From Rosa chinensis (taxonomy: Eukaryota; Streptophyta; Magnoliopsida; Rosales; Rosaceae): 64,000 bases of DNA. The position numbers and the translations under genes are program-made. Every line of letters begins with the position of its first letter. Position 1 is the stretch's first letter. Shown piece by piece: positions 24,221 to 36,530 of the stretch. The DNA is taken from NCBI RefSeq assembly GCF_002994745.2, contig NC_037092.1:85046824-85110823 (forward strand). The letters are read 5' to 3'. The notes beneath the pieces are model-generated. The model was not told the origin of the DNA, made no database searches, and saw only the letters and a list, made by a program, of their open reading frames with translations.

Positions 24221-24486
24221 TTATTTGTTCAGTCCTTGTTTTCCTTTTTCTGGAGTTTGCTCTGATGTCCTTGTTTTACTGTTTCCTTTGCTTGTTTTCT
24301 CTTTGTTGCATGGGATGAAATATTTTGATGGTCATTGTTGTTGGTTAGTAACTTTGTGTATTGTTCCATGGCTGGCTTTGGTCTAGTCCTCCAGCCAGTT
24401 TGTATTCTCCTTTTTTCTTTAATAAACTTTCGAGAGGGGACGAGGAGTTAGTCCCTCTCTCGCTTTTCCAAAAAAAAAAAAAAAAA
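21027..24486 (+). mobile_element. 5'-truncated L1-type LINE with RNase H
   Basis: Flanked by a 16-bp duplication (GTTGGCATGAGATTGT at 21011-21026, one mismatch at 24487-24502) and ending in an A run. It lacks ORF1 and the endonuclease. The 3' UTR ends AATAAACTTTCGAGAGGGGA... before the A tail. Confidence 0.93.
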
Positions 24487-25656
24487 GTTGGCGTGAGATT
24501 GTATACATTTATATAATTACTTACAGGGGGCCAATTAAGGAAGGAATATTGGACATTGGGCTATGTAAGTTAATTATCAAGCTACACTCATATGGCAATT
24601 AAGACGGTGGACATAGACCAATCAGTAAGGATGTCCTCCATTGTTTTATATATGCAAGCGATTAAGGTGTCCCATGCAATTATTGCTGGATGTGGAATGT
24701 ATGGAAGGAAGCAATCATCTTTAATTGCAAGGAATATATACATGATCTTATTATACATGCATGATTGTATGCTTACAGTAGTGTGCTACTGAGCTCCAGA
24801 ATGATCGCGGCGGGCATATCCTACAGTTCGTTGAAGAGGAAGATTACGTCCAGGACTCCAAAAGGTAATTAACCTTTCTTAGAAGATTGCTACGACAGAG
24901 TTAATCTTTTATTGACTACGATATATATCTTAACTATTAAGAGTTTTGATTTGATTCAAGGCCAATAATTGTGGCCTAAAATATAGTATTTCATTCCTAT
25001 TAGGAATGTGAATCTGCAACAGCCTATATATAGAGGCTACAGAAAGAAGACCTCTCTCAAATCAATCAATCCTAGCGATAACAAAGCCTCCCCCGAGCAA
25101 ACCTTCAACCTCGTTGAAACCCGGTGACCGCGCGCCAGTCCTAGTCTCTCCAAGAGCCGACTGCCAGCATCACCAGATCAACCCGGTGACCGTACTCCCA
25201 GTCCTAGTCTCCCTAGGAGCCGACTGCTAGTGCTACTGCCACCGTTACTTCCAGCGAAGCAAGGGTAACGCCCTCGCAACCCAGCGAAGCTAAAGTCACG
25301 CTTTAGCAAACCCCGTGCTTTCTCAGAACTTCCCAGTGATTGATCTGCTCAACCTACAACGTTGAGTATCGATTCGGTGACGCGAAAAGATCACACCCAA
25401 AGTCCTTATCCGTAAGGCAAAAAGTCCTTTTCCGGAAGGCAGAGAAAAGAACCTTGTGGCGAGGTTGGTGCTCTCCTCGTCCACAACGCTTGAAGAAGAA
25501 GTCAGGTCAAGGGATTACCCCGATGACTGCACCCCACGGTGCTGGCACGCCTGCGCACACTATCAAAAGAGACAGTTTGCACGCCAACTAGTTTTGGAGC
25601 CAAACAATACATAAACCATACCTGACGGCAGAAAGTAACTTCCAAACAAATGGTTT

Positions 25657-26122
25657 TCAGCACCCTAGGGTCCTCAGTATACGGCTAAGGTTGTCAACAA
25701 CAACTGACGAAGAGGCATACAAACCCCCAAGATTAATGGCATGATATTCCAAAACTTTCCATTGGCCAATTAAAGCCGTCTATATTGGCTGCTAATAGTC
25801 TCCAGAACCATGGTTTTCGGCGATGCAGATACTATATGCGTGAGACCTGCACCATGAGCACCAATAATAACAGAAGCATCTTGAATGGCCCGGACTTGTT
25901 CTTTCATCGACATGCATGTGTGCAAACAATCCATTCAGTAGGTTTAATTTGCATTCCTTGTGATTCGACACCCAGCTCTTTAAGGCATCAAAGAGTTCTT
26001 GTTCATTGCATAACCTTGATTCAACTCTACCACCGTGACGTGGATGTGGTAGATAATCTTCACGCAGAACAAAAAGGATATTGAGACCTGAGGCTTGCTT
26101 CTCAATATGCTTCCTATGCACT
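25657..26122 (-). pseudogene. XYLT-like: Beta-1,2-xylosyltransferase (GT61) pseudogene, C-terminal part
   Basis: Minus-strand coding matter ending in LRTLGC-stop at 25659-25657. Matches the C-terminus of the Golgi enzyme that adds core xylose to N-glycans: NILFVLREDYLPHPRHGG, SNHKECKLN, VRAIQDASVIIGAHGAGLTH and QWKVLEYHAINL can all be read. A CATG duplication near HMSMKEQ and a loss of three to four residues near YRRL shift the frame, so it is inactive. It stops at 26122, exactly where a 17.5-kb retrotransposon begins, and resumes at 43622 after the duplicated GCACT. Confidence 0.92.
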
Positions 26123-26695
26123 TGTCACGCCCCGAATTTTGAATAAAAAATTCAAAATCCGAAACATGAATAAACAACTTAAACAAATAAACGTTTCTGA
26201 ATTTTTTTCTCACAAACAACCAAACTTCACACCTCTCAATAAAACAATAAAACAAATCCTCAAATTACTTAATATTACAACACACTCTCTCCAAATTTAA
26301 ATGTAAGCTCAATGAGTATAACAACCTCACAATAAAGCTGTAACCTCAATCCCACTACTCTAAGCAGCCTAATCACCTTCTCGATTCACCTGACCTGTAG
26401 GATTTCCCGCTACACAATTTGAATAGTGTACCGGGATTGCAACAACACCAAACCCGGTAAGCCATGACAGCCCGTATGAGTAAACAAGAAGGAAATGTTG
26501 ATTTTAATCAATTTTATTTTAACTCAAGTAAACAACCAACAATCTCAACATCTGCGAGGAAACATCAAAACAAAACACGGAAAATCCCCAACGAATACAT
26601 TTCCACAATTCTCTACCCACAATACTACCACTTTGGTCCATCCCAACTGTTTGGACCCAACACGTTAGAGTTCTAACTACCTTGTTGCCTGTCAT

Positions 26696-26919
26696 CTAGG
26701 TTATTATTTAATCGGCGGTCTTCAGACTCTCTCTGTCCTCAGAGCACTACATCTCGGTTATTATTTAACCGGCGTTCTTCGGACTCTTCCGTCCTCAGTG
26801 CACTACATCTCGGTTATTATTTAACCGGCGTTCTTCGGACTCTCCCGTCCTCAGAGCACTACATCTCGGTTATTATTTAACCGGCGTTCTTCGGACTCTC
26901 CCGTCCTCAGAGCACTACA
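26696..26919 (-). repeat. Four-unit 58-bp tandem repeat in the 3' LTR
   Basis: Same unit as at 17841-18008, minus orientation. The matching 5' LTR (41451-41562) has two units, so copy number changed after insertion or by template slippage during reverse transcription. Confidence 0.88.
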
Positions 26920-27445
26920 TTTCTACCCTCTAATCAACTCAGAAGGTCAACATGATTATCACACACATTTATCGGTTAACATTATCATAAATAATCATGG
27001 CAATTTCCAAGACAATATCACATCACAACCAAATTATCGTAATTCCACACACACCTCAATGTCACACCATTCCAAATATATATACACGTAATTATATATA
27101 TATATATATATATATATAAGTAATCATCCGCTCAGGGATAATCACTAATACCAACTATAGTTCAAGCATAAAAATCGGGAAATTCATTTTACTTACCTAT
27201 GGACCGTAGTCGATCAAGTCCATATGATTAAAAATAAATATTTAATCCATAAATATTTTTCACAAAATTACGACAAAATAAATAAATTAATTACGACATA
27301 ATATGAACCACGTGAGGTTTACTCACCTCTAATCCCGCTGCGTCTTCAAATTCACAAAACACACCAAAACCGCTCACCAAGGAAGACCGTCAATCACCTA
27401 AATTCAATATGATCATAACTTAGCCAACAAGTCATAAACAAAATT

Positions 27446-27785
27446 AAACGATGATCCAACGGTCGGATCGAAAATAAAGGTGATCCAAAGGTCGGATCGA
27501 AAATAAAGGTGATCCAACGGTCGGATCCTCACAGATCGCAGTTAGGATCATCCCCCAAAATTATCACGAAGATCCGACGGTCGGATCTTCATATCGTCCT
27601 TATAAACATCTCTACAAAATTTCATGAAAATCCGACGGTCAGATTCTCACGAATCGCCTTCCGAATTACTATTTCACAATTATACGAAGATCCAACCGTC
27701 GGATCTTCGCCCGTGACCTCACAAAGTCACCGGGACAGTCATACGATCAACATATCAAAACTACAAGTCCATCGGACGGTCTGAT
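27446..27785 (-). repeat. GATCC palindrome cluster in the 3' LTR
   Basis: Several GATCCAACGGTCGGATC-type units, some exact palindromes around one central base (GATCCGACGGTCGGATC). Confidence 0.82.
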
Positions 27786-28528
27786 CTTCAAAAAACAATA
27801 ATTGGATTATCGAAATCGATCGAAACCGTAAAAATTAATAACTAAATCATACGATATCCAAAAAATGAGTATAATATATCGAAATGATCGTATTGAAATG
27901 TAGAATCTAAAAATGTAAAGAAATCACATTTTTGACCCCCGGAGGTGGCCTGAAAAGGGCCGCCGGAATTTGGACAGAGCCGCCGCCGACCACCGCCAAT
28001 CGTGTCGGGGCCTGGCTGCTCCTCTTCATCTCATCAACCCCAACAATTTTCATAACTAGCATGAAGTTTTGGTGATCCTTCTAGTATGATGATGTAATAC
28101 CCTGAAAATTCAATTTATTTTCCGAGGACATATTAGAATGATTTCGTGGTCATGGAAGGAAGTACGAAGCTTTGAGGGTTGTGAATTTAGCTCGAACAAT
28201 TTTATTTCGAAAAGCATACGTTAATTAAGGGCACGCGAAATCGACTTTTTATACGTACAGAATTTGGGAAAACTTCCTTCATGAAAGTTGTAGAGCTCGT
28301 CGATACGATCGCGTGCATATGCGGAACGCAAAAATCGGAGTTCGTATGAATTAATTATGATTTTTTGAAAAAGTTTCCAGTTTTGTATAAAGCTTCCATT
28401 TTCGGAAACTTCCAAAATTATTTTTCATTTCTTACCCTTTTGGGAAACCACCGTCTCTCTCTTCCTCCCATGTCCGAGCTCGACCGGACGACTGCAAATT
28501 CTTCTCCGGCTTCGTTCTTGCTCCACAG

Positions 28529-28629
28529 ACCACCAAATCACTCCAAACTTCTTCCATCGTGTTCGCCTCTTCCTTGCGCAGCCATTTGTGGCAACCTTGC
28601 ACGGCGGCGCGGCCTGTAGAGGCGGTGGT
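28529..28629 (+). repeat. 101-bp flanking duplication, left copy
   Basis: From ACCACCAAATCACTCC to GGCGGTGGT. Identical over all 101 bases to 34110-34210, and present once in the uninterrupted LTRs of the family. It flanks the Athila-like insert as a very long target duplication. Confidence 0.93.
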
Positions 28630-28640
28630 GCGCCAAAAAT

Positions 28641-30690
28641 TGATACGCCCAAAATAGGCGCTCAACTTAACCCTGCAAGATGTAGTCGTTAGCAATATAG
28701 AGTAAGCAGGGATCGTTCTAGCCGGGGATTGAGGGTAACTTTATAATTCACACAAAAGAAAACAAAACTAAGTTAAACTAACTAAAGTACAAAACAAATA
28801 AACAAAATCTGAAACTAAACAAAAACCAAAACGTCAAACACTAGAAAAGATAGAAAAAGATGACAGGAAACAGAAGGGGATAGAAAGGTGTGTTGCAATC
28901 CTAAGTTGAAACAGATTTGGGGTTTTTGGTTTTTAACGAAAATAAAAGATAATATAAAAGAAAAACGATTTTTATTTTAGGTTTTGAGAAAACAAGATGG
29001 AGAACATGTTAGAGACTTGGAAATCCACCACCAATTACTTTCAAACAATGTTAAGTTAACCTAGTTTCAATTACTAAGGTATGAACAGAAATCAACCAAG
29101 AAACAAGTCGGAGCAGATCATGTCCCTTATTAATGTTTCCCTAATTACTTAGTCTACGTGAACGCACAATAGCTAAGCCTATCAAACATGCAATCAAGGT
29201 ATAGAACGCTATCCTATCAACAACACATATAGTGTCAACACATTTGAAGCATTAAGATCTCATGGAAACGATTGATTATAGAGTTGCAGTCTAGTGTGGA
29301 ACGCCTACCTAGCATGCTCTTCTAGTTGTTTAAAACATCAACTTTTGTTCAAAGCCTTGCATACTTGTGGATTAGAAAACAAGACGATTAGGTGAATTAT
29401 TTTCTAAACCTAGCTCCAATTACATGCATAAATCCTATGTTGGCCACCATAAAACAAACACATGTAAAAGTTTTCAATCAAGCAGAAATAAACAACCAAC
29501 TCACACCAAAGATCAAGAAACTAGATTTAAACAAACATATGTTCTACATAATTGGGGCTTCAAACCTTGCCCCTAACAAAAAGATAGTTAGTTACACATT
29601 GTTTTAAAAACCAAAATAAAACAAATAGAGAAAAAGAAGAAAAAGATGATGGCGGATGAATGAGAATGAGAGATAGAAGAGAAGGTGAAAGGCGTGGTCC
29701 TCTTCAACGTGTGCAGAAGCTCAATATATATAGGAGAAGTTCAGCCCTAGTTTCCTTCTTCAACAATGCTTTTAAAACCTTCCCTTGTTGCTTGAGGATT
29801 CCTTTAATTGGTGCACAATTAAATGATTTTCAAGCTTTGGTAATCTTGTTGTAATCTTGTAGAATTATTCTAGGACTCTCCTTAATATTTTCAGCAGCAA
29901 TAACCTTCCAAAAATTCCCTGGAAATCCGTCCAAAGAAGAATCTCGGCCAAAATGCCCTGTTTTGACTAGGATTCAATTTCTGACTCTGAAGCTTCCTTC
30001 TTGGACAAGGAACGACTTCGTCTTGACAAGTTTCTGGATGGTTCTTGACTCCCACGTGCTCACGACCTTTGGAGATGACAACAAAAGACCCCAACCTCAA
30101 GACCATAAGGTCTTGACTTCCTAACGTAAGCTCCATGCGAAGTCTTGTTGCATCTTTGGAAACCATAAGTTTGTGTCGGCAGCCCATGTTCCAGGTCCCA
30201 TAATGTTTCTATGCAGCTTCAGATGACGATTATACCACTGGGAGGTGAAAGTGGACATTGCGAGCTCTCTTTCCCCACTCAAACCTTTATTCCGAGAGCA
30301 TCACTGGTCCAATGGACGAGATTTTTGGCCTGAAGGTAGTATACATATAGAGCTTTGAGTCCATGTAAAGAACTCCTCATTTCATCCACGGAAATATGCC
30401 CAGTTTTTCTTTTTCTGTGACACAACTGCACAGTTTTCTGTTTTCCTGAGCTGACCTTGCTGCATTCAAACTGGAACTGGGAACACATATAAACTCCGAA
30501 TCCAGTTCTGTAAAAACTTACAGAAAATAGACTCAAAGATATTTCCATTCATGTATGGTATATCTTCTGGTTCCATCTGAGCGAAAAACGGCAGCAGTCT
30601 AAAGTAGACTGACTGTATGGTCAGCACTCTGTTTTTACAGAAGGGACAATTTTCACACTTGTCTACAACCTTATGACCTGCACACAAACT
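28641..30690 (-). repeat. 3' LTR of the Athila-like element, with divergent U3
   Basis: 28641-30060 matches 32136-33540 closely. Beyond the shared CCCACGTGCTC the two differ: 30061-30690 does not align with 33546-34109, although it lies where U3 should be. The 5' end of this LTR is not defined, so its right limit here is approximate. A replaced U3 or a recombinant element would explain it. Confidence 0.65.
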
Positions 30691-30801
30691 AAAAACATAA
30701 AAAGAAACTAAATAGAAAATGAAGAAAGAAAGAAAACATCCTTTGGGTTGCCTCCCAAGAAGCGCTTGGCTTAAAGTCTTTCAGCCTGACATAGCAGCTC
30801 T

Positions 30802-31989
30802 TCATCTAGAGTAATCAGGAGGTGTAGGCCGCGGTTCGATCAAATGCTTAAGCCTCTTCAAAGATGTTTCATGATCCCTTGACAGCAACTTGGGTAACTT
30901 GGGAGCAACGGAAAGATAGGATTTGATGCTTCTCTTTTTCTTTCGCTTCTTCCATTGCCTCGTTCTTCTCTTAAGTTCAACAATCATTGCTATAATGATC
31001 TCCTTATGTGATTTGAGATGTTCACTTATGACCATCTCCACATGATCAACAAACTCAAAAGTTGCTTGGATGGGGAGAACATGTGTAGAGGTTGAATGAG
31101 GCATTGCAGGATCAGATGGTCTTCCATGTGCTAGCAATAACGGCCCAAATGTAGGAGCTTTGATGGACTCCTCTTTTAAGCAATCCTCCCTTGTGGTCTC
31201 ATAACCTTTTGGATCTTCATGTGATACCATGATTGTTTCAGGCACTTGGGACACACTTGCATGAAGATCATCCTTACTTCCTTCATGATAGGATTCATCA
31301 TCATCAAACGGATCTTCCATTTCCTACTTTTCAAGCTCGGTCATGTAGTGATCCTCAAAAATCTCAACGTTGAGTGGCTCTTTATAAGACTCCTCCAAAT
31401 CCATTACTTCATCCTCATCAAATGTTGAATCATGGAATGCATCATGGGGTTGGCACAAATCTGTAGTTGTCGGGAGCTCCTCTAAAGTTTCCATCGGTTT
31501 AGAAGGGTGCTCCTGAGATATTAAGTTCTCCAAACGCTTTAGTTTTTCTGCCAAATCATCATCAAGAGCTTGCTTTTCCTGAATCCAAGCTTGAAAAGAA
31601 GCATCTGAAGCTTGTTGTCCCTGAATCAAAGCTTGAGTAGCAGCATTTAGTTCCTTAATAATCTCATCATCATTATTAGACATACCTGAGTTTTGAGGAG
31701 GTGGTGCTTGTGGACAATAGTCATGGTATGAATATGGGGAAGCTTCGAACTCATTGAAAGATCCTTGTTGCACGTTTGGATGGTCATTCCACGAAGAGTA
31801 AGGAGGATTATCCCATACCGGATTGTATGGAGGTGAATAATAATTATTCCAATGCCCTTGGTTGTCATGAAATCCTCCAAGCATGGTATTTTGATCATAG
31901 TATCCTTCATATTGGTTGCTTGGACATGTCTCCATTGAATGACCAACCATGGAGCATATGGAACACACCTCGTAAGATTGATGCCACAT
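30802..31989 (-). pseudogene. Athila-like gag fragment with zinc knuckle
   Basis: 31989-31324 begins with a CCHC-type zinc knuckle (CSICSMVGHSMETC) followed by a Tyr/Asn/Pro-rich stretch and a coiled-coil-prone segment (LAEKLKRLENLI). A stop at 31324 is followed by an ATG at 31320 that opens 31320-30802, rich in Lys/Arg near its end. Such frames are typical of gag-only plant elements. No protease or polymerase follows. Confidence 0.72.
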
Positions 31990-32135
31990 TGAAAAACAAA
32001 ACAGAAATTTAAGTTAGTAATATATACAAAAAGAATGTGTAAAATCCTAAAAATCAAAATATAAACAAAAATAAACCAAACAATGTGAATGTGAAAAATA
32101 AGTATTTTTCAATCCCCGGCAACGGCGCCAAAAAT

Positions 32136-34109
32136 TGATACGCCAAAAATAGACGCTCAACTTAACCCTGCAAGATGTAGTCGTTAGCAATATAGAGTAA
32201 GCAGGGATCGTTCAAGCCGGAGATTGAGGGTAACTTTATAATTCACACAAAAGAAAACTAAACTAAACTAAACTAACACATAAAAAAGAATAACAAAAAT
32301 CTGAACTAAACTAAAGAAAATGTCAAACACTAGAAAAGAAGAAAGAAAGACGGAGGGTCAGAGAGGGGATAGAAGAGTGCGTTGCAATCCTAAGTTGAAA
32401 CAGATTTGGGGTTTTTATGTTCCTACGAAAATAAAAGAGAAAACAAAAGGAAAACAAATTTGATTTTTGATTTTGAGAAAATAAGATGGAGAATATGTTA
32501 GAGACTCGGAAATCCACCACCAATTACTTTCGAACAATGTTAAGTTAACCTAGTTTCAATTACTAAGGTGTGAACAGAAATCAACCAAGAAACAAGTCGG
32601 AGCAGATCATGTCCCTTATTAATGTTTCCCTAATTACTTAGTCTACGTGAACGCACAATAGCTAAGCCTATCAAACATGCAATCAAGGTATAGAACACTA
32701 TCCTATCAACAACACATATAGTGTCAACATATTTGAAGCATTAAGATCTCATGGAAACGATTGATTATAGAGTTGCAGTCTAGTGTGGAATGCCTACCTA
32801 GCATGCTCTTCTAGTTGTTTAAAACATCAACTTTTGTTCAAAGCCTTGCATACTTGTGGATTAGAAAACAAGACAATTAGGTGAATTATTTTCTAAACCT
32901 AGCTCCAATTACATGCATATATCCTAAGTGTCGACCCAAAGAACATAAACACATAAAAGTTTTCAATCAAGCAGAAATAAACAACCAATTCACACCAAAG
33001 ATCAAGAAACTAAATTTAAACAAACATATGTTCTACATAATTGGGGCTTCAAACCTTGCCCCTAACAAAAAGATAGTTAGTTACACATTGTTTTAAAAAC
33101 CAAAATAAAACAAATAGAGAAGAAGAAAAAGATGATGGCGGATGAATGAGAAAGAGAGATAGAAGAGAAGGTGAAAGGCGTGGTCCTCCTCAATGTGTGC
33201 AGAAGCTCAATATATATTGGAGAAGTTCAGCCCTAGTTTCCTTCTTCAACAATGCTTTTAAAACCTTCCCTTGTTGCTTAAGGATTCCTTTAATTGGTGC
33301 ACAATTAAATGATTTTCAAGCCTTGGTAATCTTGTTGTAATCTTGTATAATTATTCTAGGACTCTCCTTCATATTTACAGCAGCAATAACCTTCCAAAAA
33401 TGCCCTGAAAATCCGTCCAAAGAAGAATCTCGGCCAAAATGCCCTGTTTTGACTAGGATTCAATTTCTGTCTCTGAAGCTTCCTTCTTGGACAAGGAACA
33501 ACTTTGTCTCGCCACGTTTCTGGATGGTTCTTGACTCCCACGTGCTCTATGACATCTTATCTTCTAGATTGATCAACAACCTTCTGGAAAAACTCCAAGT
33601 AAATCACCGGAAAAGATCTCCCAAAAAGCTTCGTGAAAAGCTGACAGTTTCTGCCTTATCGGGAAGCATACTTCGCGCTTGGTTTCCTACTGCCTTGTTG
33701 ATGCTTATGACCAGTTCTTTGGCTTTAGTTGAAGTATGATATCATGTATTCATGGATCGCTGGCCCTTTCTTCAAAGTTGCAGCTGGAATGATGCAAGAA
33801 TTGCTCCTCAAACCGTTCCAGAAAGCTGATTCTGAAACTGCAGTTTTCTGCTTTGCAGCAACTGTTTTGCACAACGATTTCCGTGGACTTCCCTTGTAAT
33901 TTCTGGCCAAATGGTTGATCAAAATTGGTCCTCTGCATCATTACTTCATGATTCATGGCTCCATTGCTCTCTTTAAGCTCTTATTTCTCTTGAATCACTC
34001 CACGAACTACCTAAAAAGAAAACAAAGTTAAAACTGACTTTTTAAAGGAAATAGCTAAGAAAAGTATAAAGGTTTCACATTATATTTATCGCATTTTATG
34101 CTCCTATCA
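32136..34109 (-). repeat. 5' LTR of the Athila-like element
   Basis: Full LTR of 1974 bp, TGATAGGAGC at its start and GGCGTATCA at its end (5-bp terminal inverted repeat TGATA/TATCA), followed by the primer site at lower coordinates. Confidence 0.88.
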
Positions 34110-34210
34110 ACCACCAAATCACTCCAAACTTCTTCCATCGTGTTCGCCTCTTCCTTGCGCAGCCATTTGTGGCAACCTTGCACGGCGGCGCGGCCTGTAG
34201 AGGCGGTGGT
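34110..34210 (+). repeat. 101-bp flanking duplication, right copy
   Basis: Identical to 28529-28629. After it the solo LTR continues with GAGCTCGTTTTGATTTGAG. Confidence 0.93.
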
Positions 34211-35696
34211 GAGCTCGTTTTGATTTGAGTTCGATTTTAGTCAACGTCGGTTTTCTCCTAGCTCCGGCCACCAAAACTTCTGATCCTTAGCTCCATGAAC
34301 TCGCCTCAACTTGCTGATCATCATACTAGAAGGATCGCACCTGGAGTGACCGGTTTCACGTTCGTCGGAGCTCGACCGGTTTTCGATCCGAAACCAAAAC
34401 CTTTCGATCGTGATATCTCGAGCTGTAGTGCATCGTTTTGATTGATTCTTGAACCAGTGAGTTCGCCTTGATGTTCTTAACATCAAGGCCTGAAATTGAA
34501 GTTTTTACGTCAAAAATCAAGCTCGCCGGTTTCTGGAAAAATTCTGGCCACCTTCATACTGTTCTAGGTAATTTTCGACCCCTTCCGGTCATTTTCAGAC
34601 TTCATGCTAGCTATGAAAATTGTTGGGCTTGATGAGATGAAGAGGGGCAGCCAGGCCCCGACACCATTGGCGGTGGTCGGCGGCGGCTCTGTCCATTTTC
34701 CGGCAGCCCTTTTCCGGCCACCTCCGGGGGTCAAAAAAATTGATTTCTTTACATTTTTAGATTCTACATTTCAATACGATCATTTTGATATATTATACGC
34801 ATTTTTTGGATGTCGTATGATTTAGCTATGAATTTTTACGGTTTCGATCGATTTCGATAATCCAATTAATGTTTTTTTAAGATCGGACCGTCTGATGGAC
34901 TTGTAGTTTTGATATGTTGATCGTATGACTATCCCGGTGACTTTGTGAGGTCACGCGCGAAGATCCGACCGTTGGATCTTCGTATAATTGTGAATTAGTG
35001 ATTTGGAAGGCGATTCGTGGAGATGTTTATAAGGACAATTCAGGAAGATCCGACCGTTGGATCTTCGTGATAATTTTGGGGGATAATCCTATGGGCGATC
35101 CGTGAGGATCCGACCGTTGGATCATAATATAATTTCGATCCGACCGATGGATTGTCTTTATTTTTATTTATGAGTTGTTGGCTAAGTTATGATCATATTG
35201 GATTTAGGTGATTGACGGTCTTCCTTGGTGAGCGGTTTTGGAGTGTTTTGTGAAATTGAAGACGCAGCGGGATTAGAGGTGAGTAAACCTCACGTGGTTC
35301 ATATTACGAACCGAGCACTTTTAATTAATTTATTTTGTCGTAATTGTGTGAAAAATATTTATGGAATAAATATTTGTTTTTTTAATCATATGGACTTGAT
35401 CAACTACGGTCCATAGGTAAGTAAAATGTTTTAATTATACAAAATGAATTTCCTGATTTTCTTGTGTGATTTATAATTGGTATTAGTGATTATCCATGTG
35501 CGGATGATTACGTATATATATATTTACGTGGATATATATATGGAATGGTGTGACATTGAGGTGTGTGTGGAATTACGATAATTTGGTTGAGATATGATAT
35601 TGTATTGGAAATTGCCATGATTATTTATGATGATGTTAACCGATAAATGTGTGTGATAATCATGTTGACCTTCTGAGTTTATTAGAGGGTAGAATT

Positions 35697-35917
35697 GTAG
35701 TGCTCTAAGGACAGGGAGTCCGAAGAACGCCGGTTAAATAATGACCGTGATGTAGTGCTCTGAGGACGGGGAGTCCAAAGAACGCCGGTTAAATAATAAT
35801 CGAAATGTAGTGCTCTGAGGACGGGGAGTCCGAAGAACGCCGGTTGAATAATAACCGAGATGTAGAGCTCTGAGGACAGAGAGTCCGAAGAACGCCGGTT
35901 AAATAATAACCGAGATG
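35697..35917 (+). repeat. Four-unit tandem repeat in solo LTR C
   Basis: Units of about 56 bp with GGACGGGGAGTCC-type and CGGTTA...TAACCG inverted repeats. Small changes such as GGACAGGGAGTCC keep the GGAC/GTCC arms. Confidence 0.88.
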
Positions 35918-36530
35918 TATATCGTTTATTTAAGCCTTAACCGAGGTGACATATAACGATGTTGTTAGAAATCTAACGTGTTATTGGTGTTGGGTCCAAA
36001 TAGTTGGGATGGACCAAAGTGGTGATATTGTGGTTAGAAGAGTGTGGAAAAGTATTCGTTGTGGATTTCCTGTGTTTTGTTTGATGTTTCATCACAAATG
36101 TTTGATTGTTGATTTTTACTTGAGTTAAAATAAATATGTTATAAAATCAACATTCCCTTCTTATTTACTCACGAGCTGTCAAAAGCTTACCGGGTTTGGT
36201 GTTGTTGCAATCCCGGTACACTATTCAAATTGTGTAGCGGGTAATCCTGCAGGTTAGGAGAATCAGGGCGGTGATCGTGCGGGTTAGAGTAATTGTTATA
36301 GTTTTACAGTGATTGTAATAGTGAGGTGAGTTATGCTCATTTGAGCCTTACAATTTGATTTGGTGAGAGTGTGCTGTAATAATTAACTTGAGAAATTGGT
36401 TTATTGTATTATTGAGAGGTGTGAAGTGTGGTTGTTTTGAGAAAAAAAATTTAGGACTTTTATTTGTAATAGTTATTATTCATGTTTCGGATTTGAATTG
36501 TTTATTCAAAATTCGGGGCGTGACAGATGA

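Larger units (their letters stand above)
20766..25606 (+). mobile_element. Solo LTR of the 12-kb gypsy family, interrupted by a LINE
   Basis: Starts TGTTTGAACCCAAAAT and ends GGAGCCAAACA, like the LTR at 12051-13058. Flanks are GTACA and ATACA (4 of 5 bases match), an imperfect target duplication. No primer site or coding sequence adjoins either end, so it behaves as a solo LTR. The LINE at 21027-24486 sits in its left part. Confidence 0.75.
26123..28092 (-). repeat. 3' LTR of the WUS-bearing element, outer part
   Basis: Starts TGTCACGCCCCGAATTTTG on the plus strand, which is the LTR end CGGGGCGTGACA on the minus strand. Includes four tandem units (26696-26919) and the GATCC palindromes (about 27450-27785). 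Interrupted at 28092 by the solo LTR, with the TSD GATGA. Continues at 36531. Confidence 0.92.
28630..34109 (-). mobile_element. Athila-like gag-only LTR element, non-autonomous
   Basis: Minus orientation. The 5' LTR is 34109-32136 (TGATAGGAGC...GGCGTATCA) and is followed by the Athila-type primer site TTTGGCGCCGTTGCCGGGGA (about 32113-32133). The other LTR starts at 28641 and matches the first for about 1.4 kb (to about 30060), then diverges. Between them is a gag-like frame and the AAGCGCTTCTTGGGAGGCAA motif typical of this group near 30740-30770. No reverse transcriptase. Eleven extra bases (ATTTTTGGCGC on the minus strand, 28640-28630) follow the 3' LTR and equal the start of the primer site region. 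Confidence 0.87.
28093..36525 (+). mobile_element. Solo LTR (copy C) of the same gypsy family, itself interrupted
   Basis: Starts TGTAATACCCTGAAAATTC and ends ATTCGGGGCGTGACA. GATGA flanks it at 28088-28092 and 36526-36530. Without the nested element it is about 2.85 kb. It contains the palindrome cluster (34881-35153) and four tandem units (35697-35917). No internal sequence adjoins it. Insertion is head-to-head inside the minus-oriented 3' LTR of its own family. Confidence 0.93.

Noticed and set aside
26464..26676. Conserved 70-codon frame, repeated identically at 41219-41431
   Set aside because: Both copies lie in the two LTRs of one young element, so identity reflects insertion age. The frame is not kept in the other LTR copies.
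26696..26919. CRISPR-like array
   Set aside because: Plant nuclear DNA; units are contiguous tandem copies inside an LTR with no unique spacers or cas genes.
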